Positions 9,216 through 16,824 of a stretch of 64,000 nt of DNA are shown here, one piece after another. The position numbers were made by a program, and so were the translations under genes. Within the stretch, counting starts at the first letter, position 1. Each line of letters begins with the position of its first letter. The notes beneath the pieces are model-generated. The model saw only the letters and a program-made list of their open reading frames with translations. It made no database searches and was not told where the DNA came from. Source of the DNA: Pseudo-nitzschia pungens (Eukaryota; Bacillariophyta; Bacillariophyceae; Bacillariales; Bacillariaceae); contig CM074767.1 of assembly GCA_037355855.1 (NCBI GenBank), positions 2,418,001 through 2,482,000 on the forward strand, given 5' to 3'.

Positions 9216-12200
9216 TCAAGTTGACCAATGAATAGCCGGTGACTCTGACTCGTTCCTTGACTCCGCTTCCGGTTCTTTGTAAGGAGTTAACTTCCGGATA
9301 TTCACTGTTTCTGCTACCGAAGGGGCTTTCTGCAGTTTGACTGTACCATTGTCATTCACTTGGATGATAAGAAAGGGACCTGTTCTTCTAGGCTGTAGCT
9401 TATCTGGATCAGGTTCCTGTAACCATACCTTGTCATTGATTCGGAAGGTATGTTCTATCCTCTTAGCGTTGTCCCGAAGCAGAGCTTTGTTGATTCCTTG
9501 CTGCCTAAGCTGTTTCAGTGCCAATAGATTGGAGGTTAATGGCAGATCGATCATCATGTCCCTGTTGAATACCAGGGATCCTGGAGAGGCTTGTAGCGAG
9601 GTGCTGACTGCGCATCGAGAGGCATGCATACAGGTTGCTAGGGCGTTGTCCATGAGCTGAGTGGCCCTGGTGTTTGCTTGTGGAGGATTGACATGTACCA
9701 GGACTCGTAGGATATCAGCTACTGTGTGGTGAACGCGCTCACAGATGGCGTTCGCTTGTGGGTTCTTGACTGTTGTAGGGACTGATTGTATTCCATACTG
9801 CTGTAGGGTGAGTTGGAATTCAGCCCCTAAGAACTCGCCGCCATTGTCATGGATACATCTGTTTGGTCTAGGATATCTGGAGAGCCAGCAGTTCTTGAAT
9901 TGATCAGAGACGTGCTGAGATGACTTGTCCCTGATTCGGATGATTTCAAGTAGGTTGGTAACTGGATCAATACAGGTGAGGGCCTTAAAGTTGTATGTCT
10001 TGTTCTGAGCAGTGATTTTCCAGGGGCCTATGAGATCGACATGAACTTCATCGAAGGGAGAAACTGGCGCTTCTTTGGGAGGAAGCTTTCCATATTTAGC
10101 TTGCCTGCTCTTGTATTGGATGCAATTATCAGGGCAAATGTAGGACTTGCATAAGTTGGACAGGTTGTCTGCATAGAAGCGAGCTGCAATAGTCTTATAT
10201 AATCTGGTGGATCCACAATGACCCAACAGGAGATGATACCATTTGATGGTATCATTGGTAAGAGAACTTGGGATGTAAATTCGCCAATTATCTGGATTGG
10301 CTTGGTTGGCATAGCAAAGGATGTTATTGCCTTGTAATTCTTGGTAGAAGAATGCCTTGGATTGGAGCTTGAACTTGACAGTTGGGTCCTTCTGCTGATG
10401 GAGATATATCTTGTTATAGTTAACCGGGCATTCCATGTCTTGGTTGTTTGGTAGATTGACTAGACACTCATTGTTCAGCAAACAGGAGTATAATTCCTGA
10501 TCTGCGTCATTGCATAAGTGTTGGAATAGGTTCGGGAACTCTGCTAGAAACAGTTCTTCATCTTGCTTGGGGACTTCAACTTTCAAAAAATCGATGAGAG
10601 TGCCCTTACCAAGGGCTTCTTTCTTCCCCACTGTGGGTGGATCCATCCGGGGGAGTCTGGAGAAGGCATCAGCAAGAACATTCTTCTTGCCTTCAATATA
10701 GGTGAGGTTGACACCGAATTCTTCTAGGAATAGTCTCCACCGGAGGACTCGTTGGACTGAAAGGGTCCGGAACGTAAGGTTCCTGTGGTCGGTGTATACG
10801 TTGATAACACCACCGAGTAGCATTTTGCGGTACTCTTTGCAACAGAGTACAATTGCGAGGAGTTCTTTCTCTGTAGTAGTATAATTCTTCTGGGCATCAG
10901 ATAGTTTTTTGGACCAGTATGCAATTGGCTTGCCATCTTGTAGGATGGCGGCACCGAGTTGCAGGTCGGAGGCATCAGTATACAGTTCAAAGGGCTTGTT
11001 AAGGTCTGGATAGGTGTTCAGCGCATCTGCTGCCACCATTGCTTTCATCTCTTGAAAGGCTTTATCTTGAGCAGGACCCCAAGTGAAAGCTGAAGGAGCT
11101 TTCCTTTGCTTGCCTTTGATGGCAGCTGCTTGGGGAGTTTTCTTGGGGGTCCCTGTGATATCAAATAGAGGAGCTAAGACATGCGATCTGCGAGGCCACA
11201 TGTCTCTGTAGTATCCTACTGCTCCAAGGAAGGACTTGACTTGGGTCACAGTTCTTGGCCGGTCCATGTGGAGGATGGCTTCGATCTTCTTCCTCCATGG
11301 CTTGACTGCTGTAGGAGTCATCCAATAGCCTAGGAAATCAGTCTCTTGTACAGCCCAATCACACTTGAGTGGGTTGCACTTGAGCCCATTCTGGTTAAGC
11401 CGGTCTAGGATCTTGTCAATGGTCTTCATGTGGAGGTCAAAGGATCCATTGGTCCAGATGCCAATATCATCAATATAAACAGTGCAGTCAGTGTCTTGTA
11501 GGATATCTTCCATGAGCTGCTGCGCCACATCCGGGGAGACTTTCACTCCCATTGGTAGTCTTTGGTATTCATAGCAACCATATGGTGTCACTATTGTGCA
11601 GAGTTTCTTGCTTGCATCATCCAGTTCAAAGCAATAGTATTGCATGGACAAGTCAATCTTGGTGAAGTGCGTGTACTTGCCTCGCTTGTTCATGATATCC
11701 TGTATCCGGGGTATTGGATAAGGTCTTCTCTCAAGAAGTTCGTTGAGCTCCCTGAAGTCTGATACCCATCGGACCCTGTTGTCCTTTTTTGGTACTATGA
11801 AGGTGGGAAACGCCCATTCAGCCGGCCCGGTGCATCTCTTGAGTACTCCATCATTACAAAGATTCTGGAGCTCCCTTTTGAATAGGTCTTCTCTTTTGTA
11901 TGAAACTGGATAAGGCTTCTTGTGGATAGGCTTGGATCCGGGCTTCAGTCTGAGGGAGATCTTCTTGTGAGGGTACTTGCCAAGTTCTCCATTGAAGACG
12001 TTTGGATACTTGTTTAGTATTGCTTGGAACTGTTGTTGCTCTGCTGAGGACATGTGTGACTGTTGTCGTGCGACTGTAGATGGATCTATTTCTTGGTAGG
12101 CTCTGTCTAGGATCACCTTGGATTTGTATGGATTGGCAAAGGTGGGATCATCAGCAAAGAGTTCAGCATCTTCGAGTTCTTCCATGAGCATGGTGTAGTC

Positions 12201-13127
12201 GGTCTCATGATATAAGGACGTGTCCTTCATAGGAATGGTCCTATCCATCCATTGTACTGCGCCTTCTTTGAATAGGAGATTGATCTGTGCCAGGTGGAGG
12301 AAGTCTCTGCCTAGTATAAGATCATATCTGCAGTCAGGAGAATGGAAGAGCCTTGCCTCTTGTAGGTCGATGGTGTAGTTGCCAAACTCTTGTAACTTGA
12401 TGTTCTTCATGATGACATATTCTGTAGTGTCAAAGCTTCCATTGGCTGTGGTAGTTAGGACTTGGTGCTTGCTTCGTAGTGGCATTGTGCCAAATGGTAG
12501 TGCTCTCTTGTTGATTAGAGTTCCGGAGGATCCACTATCTAGTAGCGCTAGTAGTGGTCTTGCTTTGAGAGGGATGCCTTGTATGAACTGTATGTTGGTT
12601 AGTAGAATAGGAGCCACGTTGCTCTTATTCGTTGTAGATTCTGCTGTATTTTTGGTTGGATTTCCAGCAGTCGACAGGAGCTTTAAATAATTTTGCTCCA
12701 ACGCACCTCCTTTGGTGTAGTCTTTGGAGTTTCCGGGATTGCAATAGAGATTTTTTGCTGTACCGGTAGACCAGTTCCTTGCCAGGGACAGGGTTGGTCT
12801 ATTTGTTGCTGCTGTCTTATTTGGATCAATCGCGTTGATCGATGTTGCGTCTGTACCCTTGGATCGATTCGGATCCATGTTCGATATATCCTGTAGGATG
12901 TTTCGAACGATTGTGTTTGCTGCGATTGCAGGCTTTGCTGAGCGCTCAACAGGAATGCTCCATCCTGTAGGTTCCTTCCCCTCTTTATCTGGGAGATCTC
13001 CTCCATGCGTCATCCCAGACAGCAGGGCTGTACTGGCATCCAGTTCCAGGGGAGCTGGAGGCAAGGTGATTGCTGGTTTTAATGAAGCCGGGGGCTTCTG
13101 TTTTGGAGGCCTGGAGCCTCCGGAGAC
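9216..13127 (-). CDS. pol: Ty3/gypsy Pol polyprotein (PR-RT-RH-INT)
   Basis: The frame is open from the codon after a TGA (13128-13130) to the stop at 9216-9218. There is no ATG at its head; the first codon often taken as a start (13064) is TTG. Counting from 13064: aspartic protease DSGSSG at about residue 176; reverse transcriptase with VSDFRELN, LPMG and YIDD at about 530; RNase H with YTDAS at about 694 and TEKELLAI; integrase zinc finger (H, H, C, C) at about 945-985; and the catalytic core with HVDLIG at 1009, HDNGGE at 1073 and a Glu near 1103. Order and motifs are those of Ty3/gypsy. The lack of an initiator ATG and the single in-frame TGA between gag and pol point to expression as a Gag-Pol fusion. 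Confidence 0.95.
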   Translation of the reverse strand, partial: VSGGSRPPKQKPPASLKPAITLPPAPLELDASTALLSGMTHGGDLPDKEGKEPTGWSIPVERSAKPAIAANTIVRNILQDISNMDPNRSKGTDATSINAIDPNKTAATNRPTLSLARNWSTGTAKNLYCNPGNSKDYTKGGALEQNYLKLLSTAGNPTKNTAESTTNKSNVAPILLTNIQFIQGIPLKARPLLALLDSGSSGTLINKRALPFGTMPLRSKHQVLTTTANGSFDTTEYVIMKNIKLQEFGNYTIDLQEARLFHSPDCRYDLILGRDFLHLAQINLLFKEGAVQWMDRTIPMKDTSLYHETDYTMLMEELEDAELFADDPTFANPYKSKVILDRAYQEIDPSTVARQQSHMSSAEQQQFQAILNKYPNVFNGELGKYPHKKISLRLKPGSKPIHKKPYPVSYKREDLFKRELQNLCNDGVLKRCTGPAEWAFPTFIVPKKDNRVRWVSDFRELNELLERRPYPIPRIQDIMNKRGKYTHFTKIDLSMQYYCFELDDASKKLCTIVTPYGCYEYQRLPMGVKVSPDVAQQLMEDILQDTDCTVYIDDIGIWTNGSFDLHMKTIDKILDRLNQNGLKCNPLKCDWAVQETDFLGYWMTPTAVKPWRKKIEAILHMDRPRTVTQVKSFLGAVGYYRDMWPRRSHVLAPLFDITGTPKKTPQAAAIKGKQRKAPSAFTWGPAQDKAFQEMKAMVAADALNTYPDLNKPFELYTDASDLQLGAAILQDGKPIAYWSKKLSDAQKNYTTTEKELLAIVLCCKEYRKMLLGGVINVYTDHRNLTFRTLSVQRVLRWRLFLEEFGVNLTYIEGKKNVLADAFSRLPRMDPPTVGKKEALGKGTLIDFLKVEVPKQDEELFLAEFPNLFQHLCNDADQELYSCLLNNECLVNLPNNQDMECPVNYNKIYLHQQKDPTVKFKLQSKAFFYQELQGNNILCYANQANPDNWRIYIPSSLTNDTIKWYHLLLGHCGSTRLYKTIAARFYADNLSNLCKSYICPDNCIQYKSRQAKYGKLPPKEAPVSPFDEVHVDLIGPWKITAQNKTYNFKALTCIDPVTNLLEIIRIRDKSSQHVSDQFKNCWLSRYPRPNRCIHDNGGEFLGAEFQLTLQQYGIQSVPTTVKNPQANAICERVHHTVADILRVLVHVNPPQANTRATQLMDNALATCMHASRCAVSTSLQASPGSLVFNRDMMIDLPLTSNLLALKQLRQQGINKALLRDNAKRIEHTFRINDKVWLQEPDPDKLQPRRTGPFLIIQVNDNGTVKLQKAPSVAETVNIRKLTPYKEPEAESRNESESPAIHWST

Positions 13128-13130
13128 TCA
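13105..13130 (-). promoter_or_regulatory. gag-pol junction: TGA with downstream hairpin
   Basis: In the gag frame that existed before the 53-bp duplication, gag ends at TGA (13128-13130) and pol continues in the same frame. Six bases after the TGA there is a perfect 6-bp stem with a 5-base loop (GGAGGC TCCAG GCCTCC on the minus strand). The arrangement resembles a stop-codon readthrough signal. The recoding role is inference. Confidence 0.5.
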
Positions 13131-13249
13131 GGGGAGCCACACGAGTTCCCCATCGATGCTCCTTTCAGTTCTTCCACCATGATTAGCATGGTACGCCTCG
13201 CGCGCTGCGTTCATGTGGGCTTGGAAGGTCTCGTTGCTTCCTGCTATCA

Positions 13250-14230
13250 TCAAAGCTGTCGAAGCTGTCGTGTTGGCGTGGAAGGTCTCCGGTTGATTAT
13301 TGCTGGAGCCTGAGCCTTTCTTGTAATTCTTGGAGAATCGATTCTTCGGACACTCAGACCAGTCGTGATTATGGCCTGGGATTCGACAGGGATTGGATTT
13401 CTTTTTATTCTGGTTACCCTTGTATGGCCTGGGATTCGACAGGGATTGGATTTCTTTTTATTCTGGTTACCCTTGTGGTTGGAAGTATTGTTGCGCTTTC
13501 GGGCGTTGCTGTTGTTGTGGTTCAAGTGCTTTTGTTGTTTGTTGTTATTCTTGTTGCTCTTCTTGTTGGCTTGCCGCTCGTGACAGCTCATATAATCCAC
13601 AATGTGTCGGACCGTCGTGTCTTCTTGGATTCCACTGTGCATCATGCCATAGCTTTCAATCCATGTAGAGGGGAATGAATGAAGGAGGATCGTAAGTTTC
13701 TCCACTCTGGAAAGGGGTGAGTTGCTTCCTTCTAGTTTCTGAGTGTATTTCATGAGGATAAGGATGCGATCCGCGTGTTCTTTGCAGGTGACTGCGGGCG
13801 TCTTCCGACAGTCCTGGCTTCGAAGGTAGGTGTGCATGATGTCTCTGGCGTCCTTGGCGTTGCAGTAGAGCTGGGTGAAGTCAATGAAGGCTTGTTCATA
13901 TCCTCCGATCTCTTCTTGGGAGTATTGGAACTCTTCGGGATCCAGTGGGTCCTTTATCAAGTCGTTCCACTTGCTCTGGGCGTCTGTGGTGAGACAGCGT
14001 CCGAAGTGAGTGAGGTAGATGTGGACGAGTAGTCGTAGGTAGGTGGCCGCATTCCGGAAGGACTCCTCCACAAAGAGCAGTTCTTCCAGACCTCCTGTCT
14101 CTGTAAACAGGGGGACTTTCATGCTGTCGGTTCGTTCCTCATCGACATTGTATAGCGTGAAGAGCTTGGGCTTGGTTCGATCGAAGGAGCTCTTGTAGGT
14201 GATCGGGGGATCTCTGTAGATACCTGCCAT
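13250..14230 (-). CDS. gag: Ty3/gypsy Gag, frameshifted in the zinc-knuckle region
   Basis: The ATG at 14230 opens 326 codons. The N-terminal 220 residues are a helical capsid-like region; residues 225-270 are a basic Asn/Lys-rich nucleocapsid stretch leading into CRIPGH, the first half of a knuckle. An exact 53-bp tandem duplication (13371-13423 and 13424-13476) then shifts the frame, so the rest (TRVTRIKRNP...) is not native. In the unduplicated frame, HDWSEC would complete the knuckle, and the frame would reach the TGA before pol. The protein is therefore truncated and mis-ended in this copy. Confidence 0.85.
   Translation of the reverse strand: MAGIYRDPPITYKSSFDRTKPKLFTLYNVDEERTDSMKVPLFTETGGLEELLFVEESFRNAATYLRLLVHIYLTHFGRCLTTDAQSKWNDLIKDPLDPEEFQYSQEEIGGYEQAFIDFTQLYCNAKDARDIMHTYLRSQDCRKTPAVTCKEHADRILILMKYTQKLEGSNSPLSRVEKLTILLHSFPSTWIESYGMMHSGIQEDTTVRHIVDYMSCHERQANKKSNKNNNKQQKHLNHNNSNARKRNNTSNHKGNQNKKKSNPCRIPGHTRVTRIKRNPIPVESQAIITTGLSVRRIDSPRITRKAQAPAIINRRPSTPTRQLRQL
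13371..13476. repeat. exact 53-bp tandem duplication inside gag
   Basis: Two perfect copies, each starting ATGGCCTGGGATTCGACAGG. The unit is not a multiple of three, so it shifts gag. Because the copies are identical the event is recent or an assembly artefact. Confidence 0.95.
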
Positions 14231-14355
14231 GGTTGCGTTGGAGGAGAAGAGCTTGCTGGGGGTAAAGGTTCCTCTGTTGTTGAGGATAAGGTATGTTTAT
14301 TCGATTGTTTTTGGTTCAGTACTGAGTTCTACTGTTTTCCTACGTTGAAGATAAA

Positions 14356-14367
14356 CAGTAATTACTG
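14356..14367. other. 12-bp perfect palindrome at the primer-binding position
   Basis: CAGTAATTACTG directly abuts the 5' LTR on its internal side, where a tRNA primer-binding site (usually starting TGG) is expected. No TGG-type site is seen. The palindrome could matter for priming, but that is speculation. Confidence 0.5.
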
Positions 14368-14628
14368 TGTTACACTCTAAGGTAGAAAATTGGAGTAGTA
14401 TTAAATTGTGACTAAAGTTTCAACTCTTAAGCGAGTGTTACGATTTTCGTGTGAACGTTTGAATATACAAACGCGCGCCGTGCTCATATTTGAATAACGG
14501 CGCACATGCATTGCTGGAGCGCCCGGCGTACAGTTTGAATATTTGTATTCAAACACCGGTCAGCTCGTATGTGGGATTCGGTTAATTATTTAATCGTGAT
14601 TCATGTTTGCCTACGCTAGCATGTCACA
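14368..14628 (-). repeat. 5' LTR of the Ty3/gypsy element
   Basis: 261 bp, identical to 8926-9186. It would supply the promoter for the minus-strand element. It is followed by the target duplication AGCTG at 14629-14633. Confidence 0.95.
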
Positions 14629-14704
14629 AGCTGTCCCCTGGCTTCCGTAGAAATGAGTAGTTGGGGATGTAGAACCGAGCACAGCTGATAGGAATTTTGT
14701 AGTA
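14629..14704 (+). mobile_element. MITE copy A, right part
   Basis: It carries the rest of the interrupted MITE: AGCTGTCCCC-like sequence, the central GTAGAAAT..AGTAG segment and the right inverted repeat ending ATTTTGTAGTA. It is more diverged than copies B and C, so this MITE insertion is older than the retroelement it hosts. Confidence 0.85.
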
Positions 14705-14859
14705 CACCAAAAAGTTGTAACTTGTGTTGAGGAGTTGCTGAGGGGAGATATTTGGTCTGTCAGAAAGGATTGATTCAACACTTTTTGAAGGGCACTATTT
14801 CTCCTCCCTCATGCAGTTGCCCCATGAGACTCCTATCCAAACAATATAAGCAAAAAGCT
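14705..14859. repeat. fragment of the old dispersed repeat
   Basis: The stretch GTTGTAACTT, GAGGAG and GATATTTGGTC matches, in order, the right interior of the TIR element at 47270-47325. It is the far piece of the repeat split by the MITE and the retroelement. Confidence 0.45.
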
Positions 14860-14930
14860 GTCCCAATGGGAATTGAACCCGGGCCACCCGCGTTACGGGT
14901 CGTTACACTGGCTAATTACTACGTGTATTA
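14860..14930 (-). ncRNA. degenerate tRNA-like sequence (tRNA remnant or SINE head)
   Basis: On the minus strand there is a T-arm-like block (CCCGGGTTCAATTCCC, with a B-box) preceded by an anticodon-arm-like hairpin GACCC GTAACGC GGGTG, which would place anticodon AAC (Val) in the loop. The T stem pairs at only about three of five positions, and no 5' acceptor strand matches the 3' strand TTGGGAC. It is not a functional tRNA; a relic or SINE head is more likely. Confidence 0.3.
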
Positions 14931-15044
14931 TGGAAGATACTTTCACATCCTATTCTAAAGGGCATTTTTTCGGAACGATGTTCTTGCTCGCATTTTTTCA
15001 ACTCCGTGTGTTGAGCGGCACTGTATTGCGTCGACAGGACAGGA

Positions 15045-15728
15045 ATGGCGGACCCAGCTGACGGAGACAGCAGCAACGGCACCCCAGAGGATATCGTAGT
15101 TACTCACGGCCCTAGATGGCACTTGCTTGCAGGTGCCCTGACACTGGAGGAGCAAGTCAGGCTGTTCGGCTTCATTCATGAACGCGACGCCACCGACTGG
15201 GAGAAACTCACGCCCTGCATGAACCCAACTCCCAAGACTCTGAAGCTTGTCGAACAGGAAGGGGCGCATCCGGCTCGTGCTCTCAGCTATGGCCCCAGTG
15301 ACGAGACTGCAGTGGTTGAGATGGTGGCAAAAGCGATCGGGATTTTGCGGTGGCGCCAAGCAATCAAATCAATGACCGTTGCTACCATCCGATACTGCGC
15401 CAGCGGGAGCCACCCCTGTATTGGCAGCTGTTTTCCGCCCCACATCGACCATTGCAATGATGGGAGCTCGGTGGTTTTGTTCAGCCTCGGGCGTACAGCG
15501 ATCTTCCACATCCAGACCCCTGGTATGGCCCAGCGACACACGTTCCACATGAACTCCGGCGATGTTCTGGTGTTCGACCCGTCATCGGAGGCAGCGGTTG
15601 TCCACGGCGTGGCTGGCGTCGCATCGGCGGAGGAAGGGAGCGCAAGAGGGGATGAGCTGGGGGCAAGATTCGACGTTTTGCGCAGCAGTCGGTTCGGTGT
15701 GCAATGTCGTGTGTCGTTCGTGGAATAA
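15045..15728 (+). CDS. AlkB-like 2-oxoglutarate/Fe(II) dioxygenase
   Basis: 227 residues, single exon. The dioxygenase core is recognisable: PPHIDHCNDGSSVV (iron ligands H133 and D135), SLGRTAIFHI, HMNSGDVLVFDPSSEAAVVHGV (ligand H187) and the closing RFGVQCR, an Arg-x5-Arg pair (R216, R222) that binds 2-oxoglutarate in the AlkB family. These proteins oxidatively remove alkyl groups from DNA, RNA or protein; the substrate cannot be told from sequence. There is no targeting peptide. The gene is GC-rich and lies beside the repeat island, with a MITE 135 bp downstream. Confidence 0.75.
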   Translation: MADPADGDSSNGTPEDIVVTHGPRWHLLAGALTLEEQVRLFGFIHERDATDWEKLTPCMNPTPKTLKLVEQEGAHPARALSYGPSDETAVVEMVAKAIGILRWRQAIKSMTVATIRYCASGSHPCIGSCFPPHIDHCNDGSSVVLFSLGRTAIFHIQTPGMAQRHTFHMNSGDVLVFDPSSEAAVVHGVAGVASAEEGSARGDELGARFDVLRSSRFGVQCRVSFVE

Positions 15729-16824
15729 ATGCGTTCGGCACTTTCCCCCTCTAGATCGAGTCTCTTTCATACAATTTTTAGTAGAAGGAAACATCCTACC
15801 GGTAAGGTTACCGCTAAAGCTTGTATGGATGATTGAACAGATTCACACACCGGAGTCAAATAATACTACAGAATTCCTATCAGCTGTCCCCGGGTTTCAG
15901 TAGAAATTATTAGTCGGGGACGTAGAACCCGGGGACAGCTGATAAGAACTTTGTAGTACTCGTACAGTAATAGTAGTAATAGCGTATTATCTTCACAGTA
16001 AGGTTAAGATTACTTGTAACGATGAAAAGCAGTTCAATAACGACACGCGGAACCCGACGAAAGATTTTGTCATTCTTTGTTCTCCCACGCGCTTTTCAAA
16101 AATGTGGAGGCGATTTTTAACCATGCACTCGTATGAGCATCGAACGTACGATTAGGTTTACTGGCTACCGGTACCGGTACTATTGGCACTAGTTTTTAAA
16201 AAAAAATTACGTCTACCGTACGTGTACCAGGTACGGTTACCACAACTTGAATTTTTTTACTATGAAAAAAAAAATTATGATCTGTTTTGTTCCAAAATTC
16301 ACGTGAAACCCGACCTCGTCAACAAGCAAGAGCTGGCAAGAGCGCAAGCCAAGACAAAAAGTTGAAAATTCTCCGGGGCTTAGCTTCTCATGAGAATTGA
16401 GAATTTCAGTATTTTCAATCACAAGAAATCAACTGTGATCTAGTACAGGGACCAGTACTAAGCAATTGTACATGGCGGACGCAAGCATTGTAATCTTACG
16501 CTCGCTCCTACTAAATACTGATACCAGGTACATTTGCACGAACGCACCTTCCCTGAATGCAGGTTTACGCGGAAGACAGTCGCAAACCAAAACCAAATTA
16601 GAAAACTTCAAATTACTACGTAGATGATTATGACATTGCTACCGACATCGCAAGTCCAAAAGTATAGAGCAGAGTGAAAAAGTTGCGCTGCAATCAAGAA
16701 GCCAGTAGTGATTAAGGACTTGACTGGAAAAATTGATTGGGTCACTCTCACCAATCGATTTGCCTTGCAGTTTGTTGACACGGAACTAGGGACTAGAGTC
16801 CATCGACCTAAATTCAAATCCACC
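15729..16824. other. intergenic region with a MITE, otherwise no supported gene
   Basis: It contains MITE copy B (15864-15958), a TACCGGTACCGGTA tract at about 16167, and AT-rich sequence. The frame of the next gene is open upstream to 16708, but the first ATG in it is at 16825. Confidence 0.5.
15864..15958 (+). mobile_element. MITE copy B, 95 bp, intact
   Basis: Terminal inverted repeats of about 32 bp (CTACAGAATTCCTATCAGCT... against its complement ending TTTGTAG) flank a short centre, so nearly the whole unit can fold into a hairpin. Both ends are bordered by TA, as expected for a Tc1/mariner-type target duplication. Copy C at 48875 is almost identical in inverse orientation. Confidence 0.85.

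Larger units (their letters stand above)
8926..14628 (-). mobile_element. Ty3/gypsy LTR retrotransposon, young, gag frameshifted
   Basis: The element is 5.7 kb, bounded by identical 261-bp LTRs (TGTTACAC...TGTCACA) and a perfect 5-bp duplication AGCTG. Genes run on the minus strand in the order gag, protease, reverse transcriptase, RNase H, integrase, which defines the Ty3/gypsy group. LTR identity and the perfect duplication indicate recent insertion. pol is open throughout, but gag is broken by a 53-bp tandem duplication, so this copy is probably non-autonomous. It sits inside MITE copy A. Confidence 0.95.

Noticed and set aside
16708..16824. N-terminal extension of Fic-RING A to 16708
   Set aside because: The first codon is GTG, not ATG; the first in-frame ATG is 16825 in good context.
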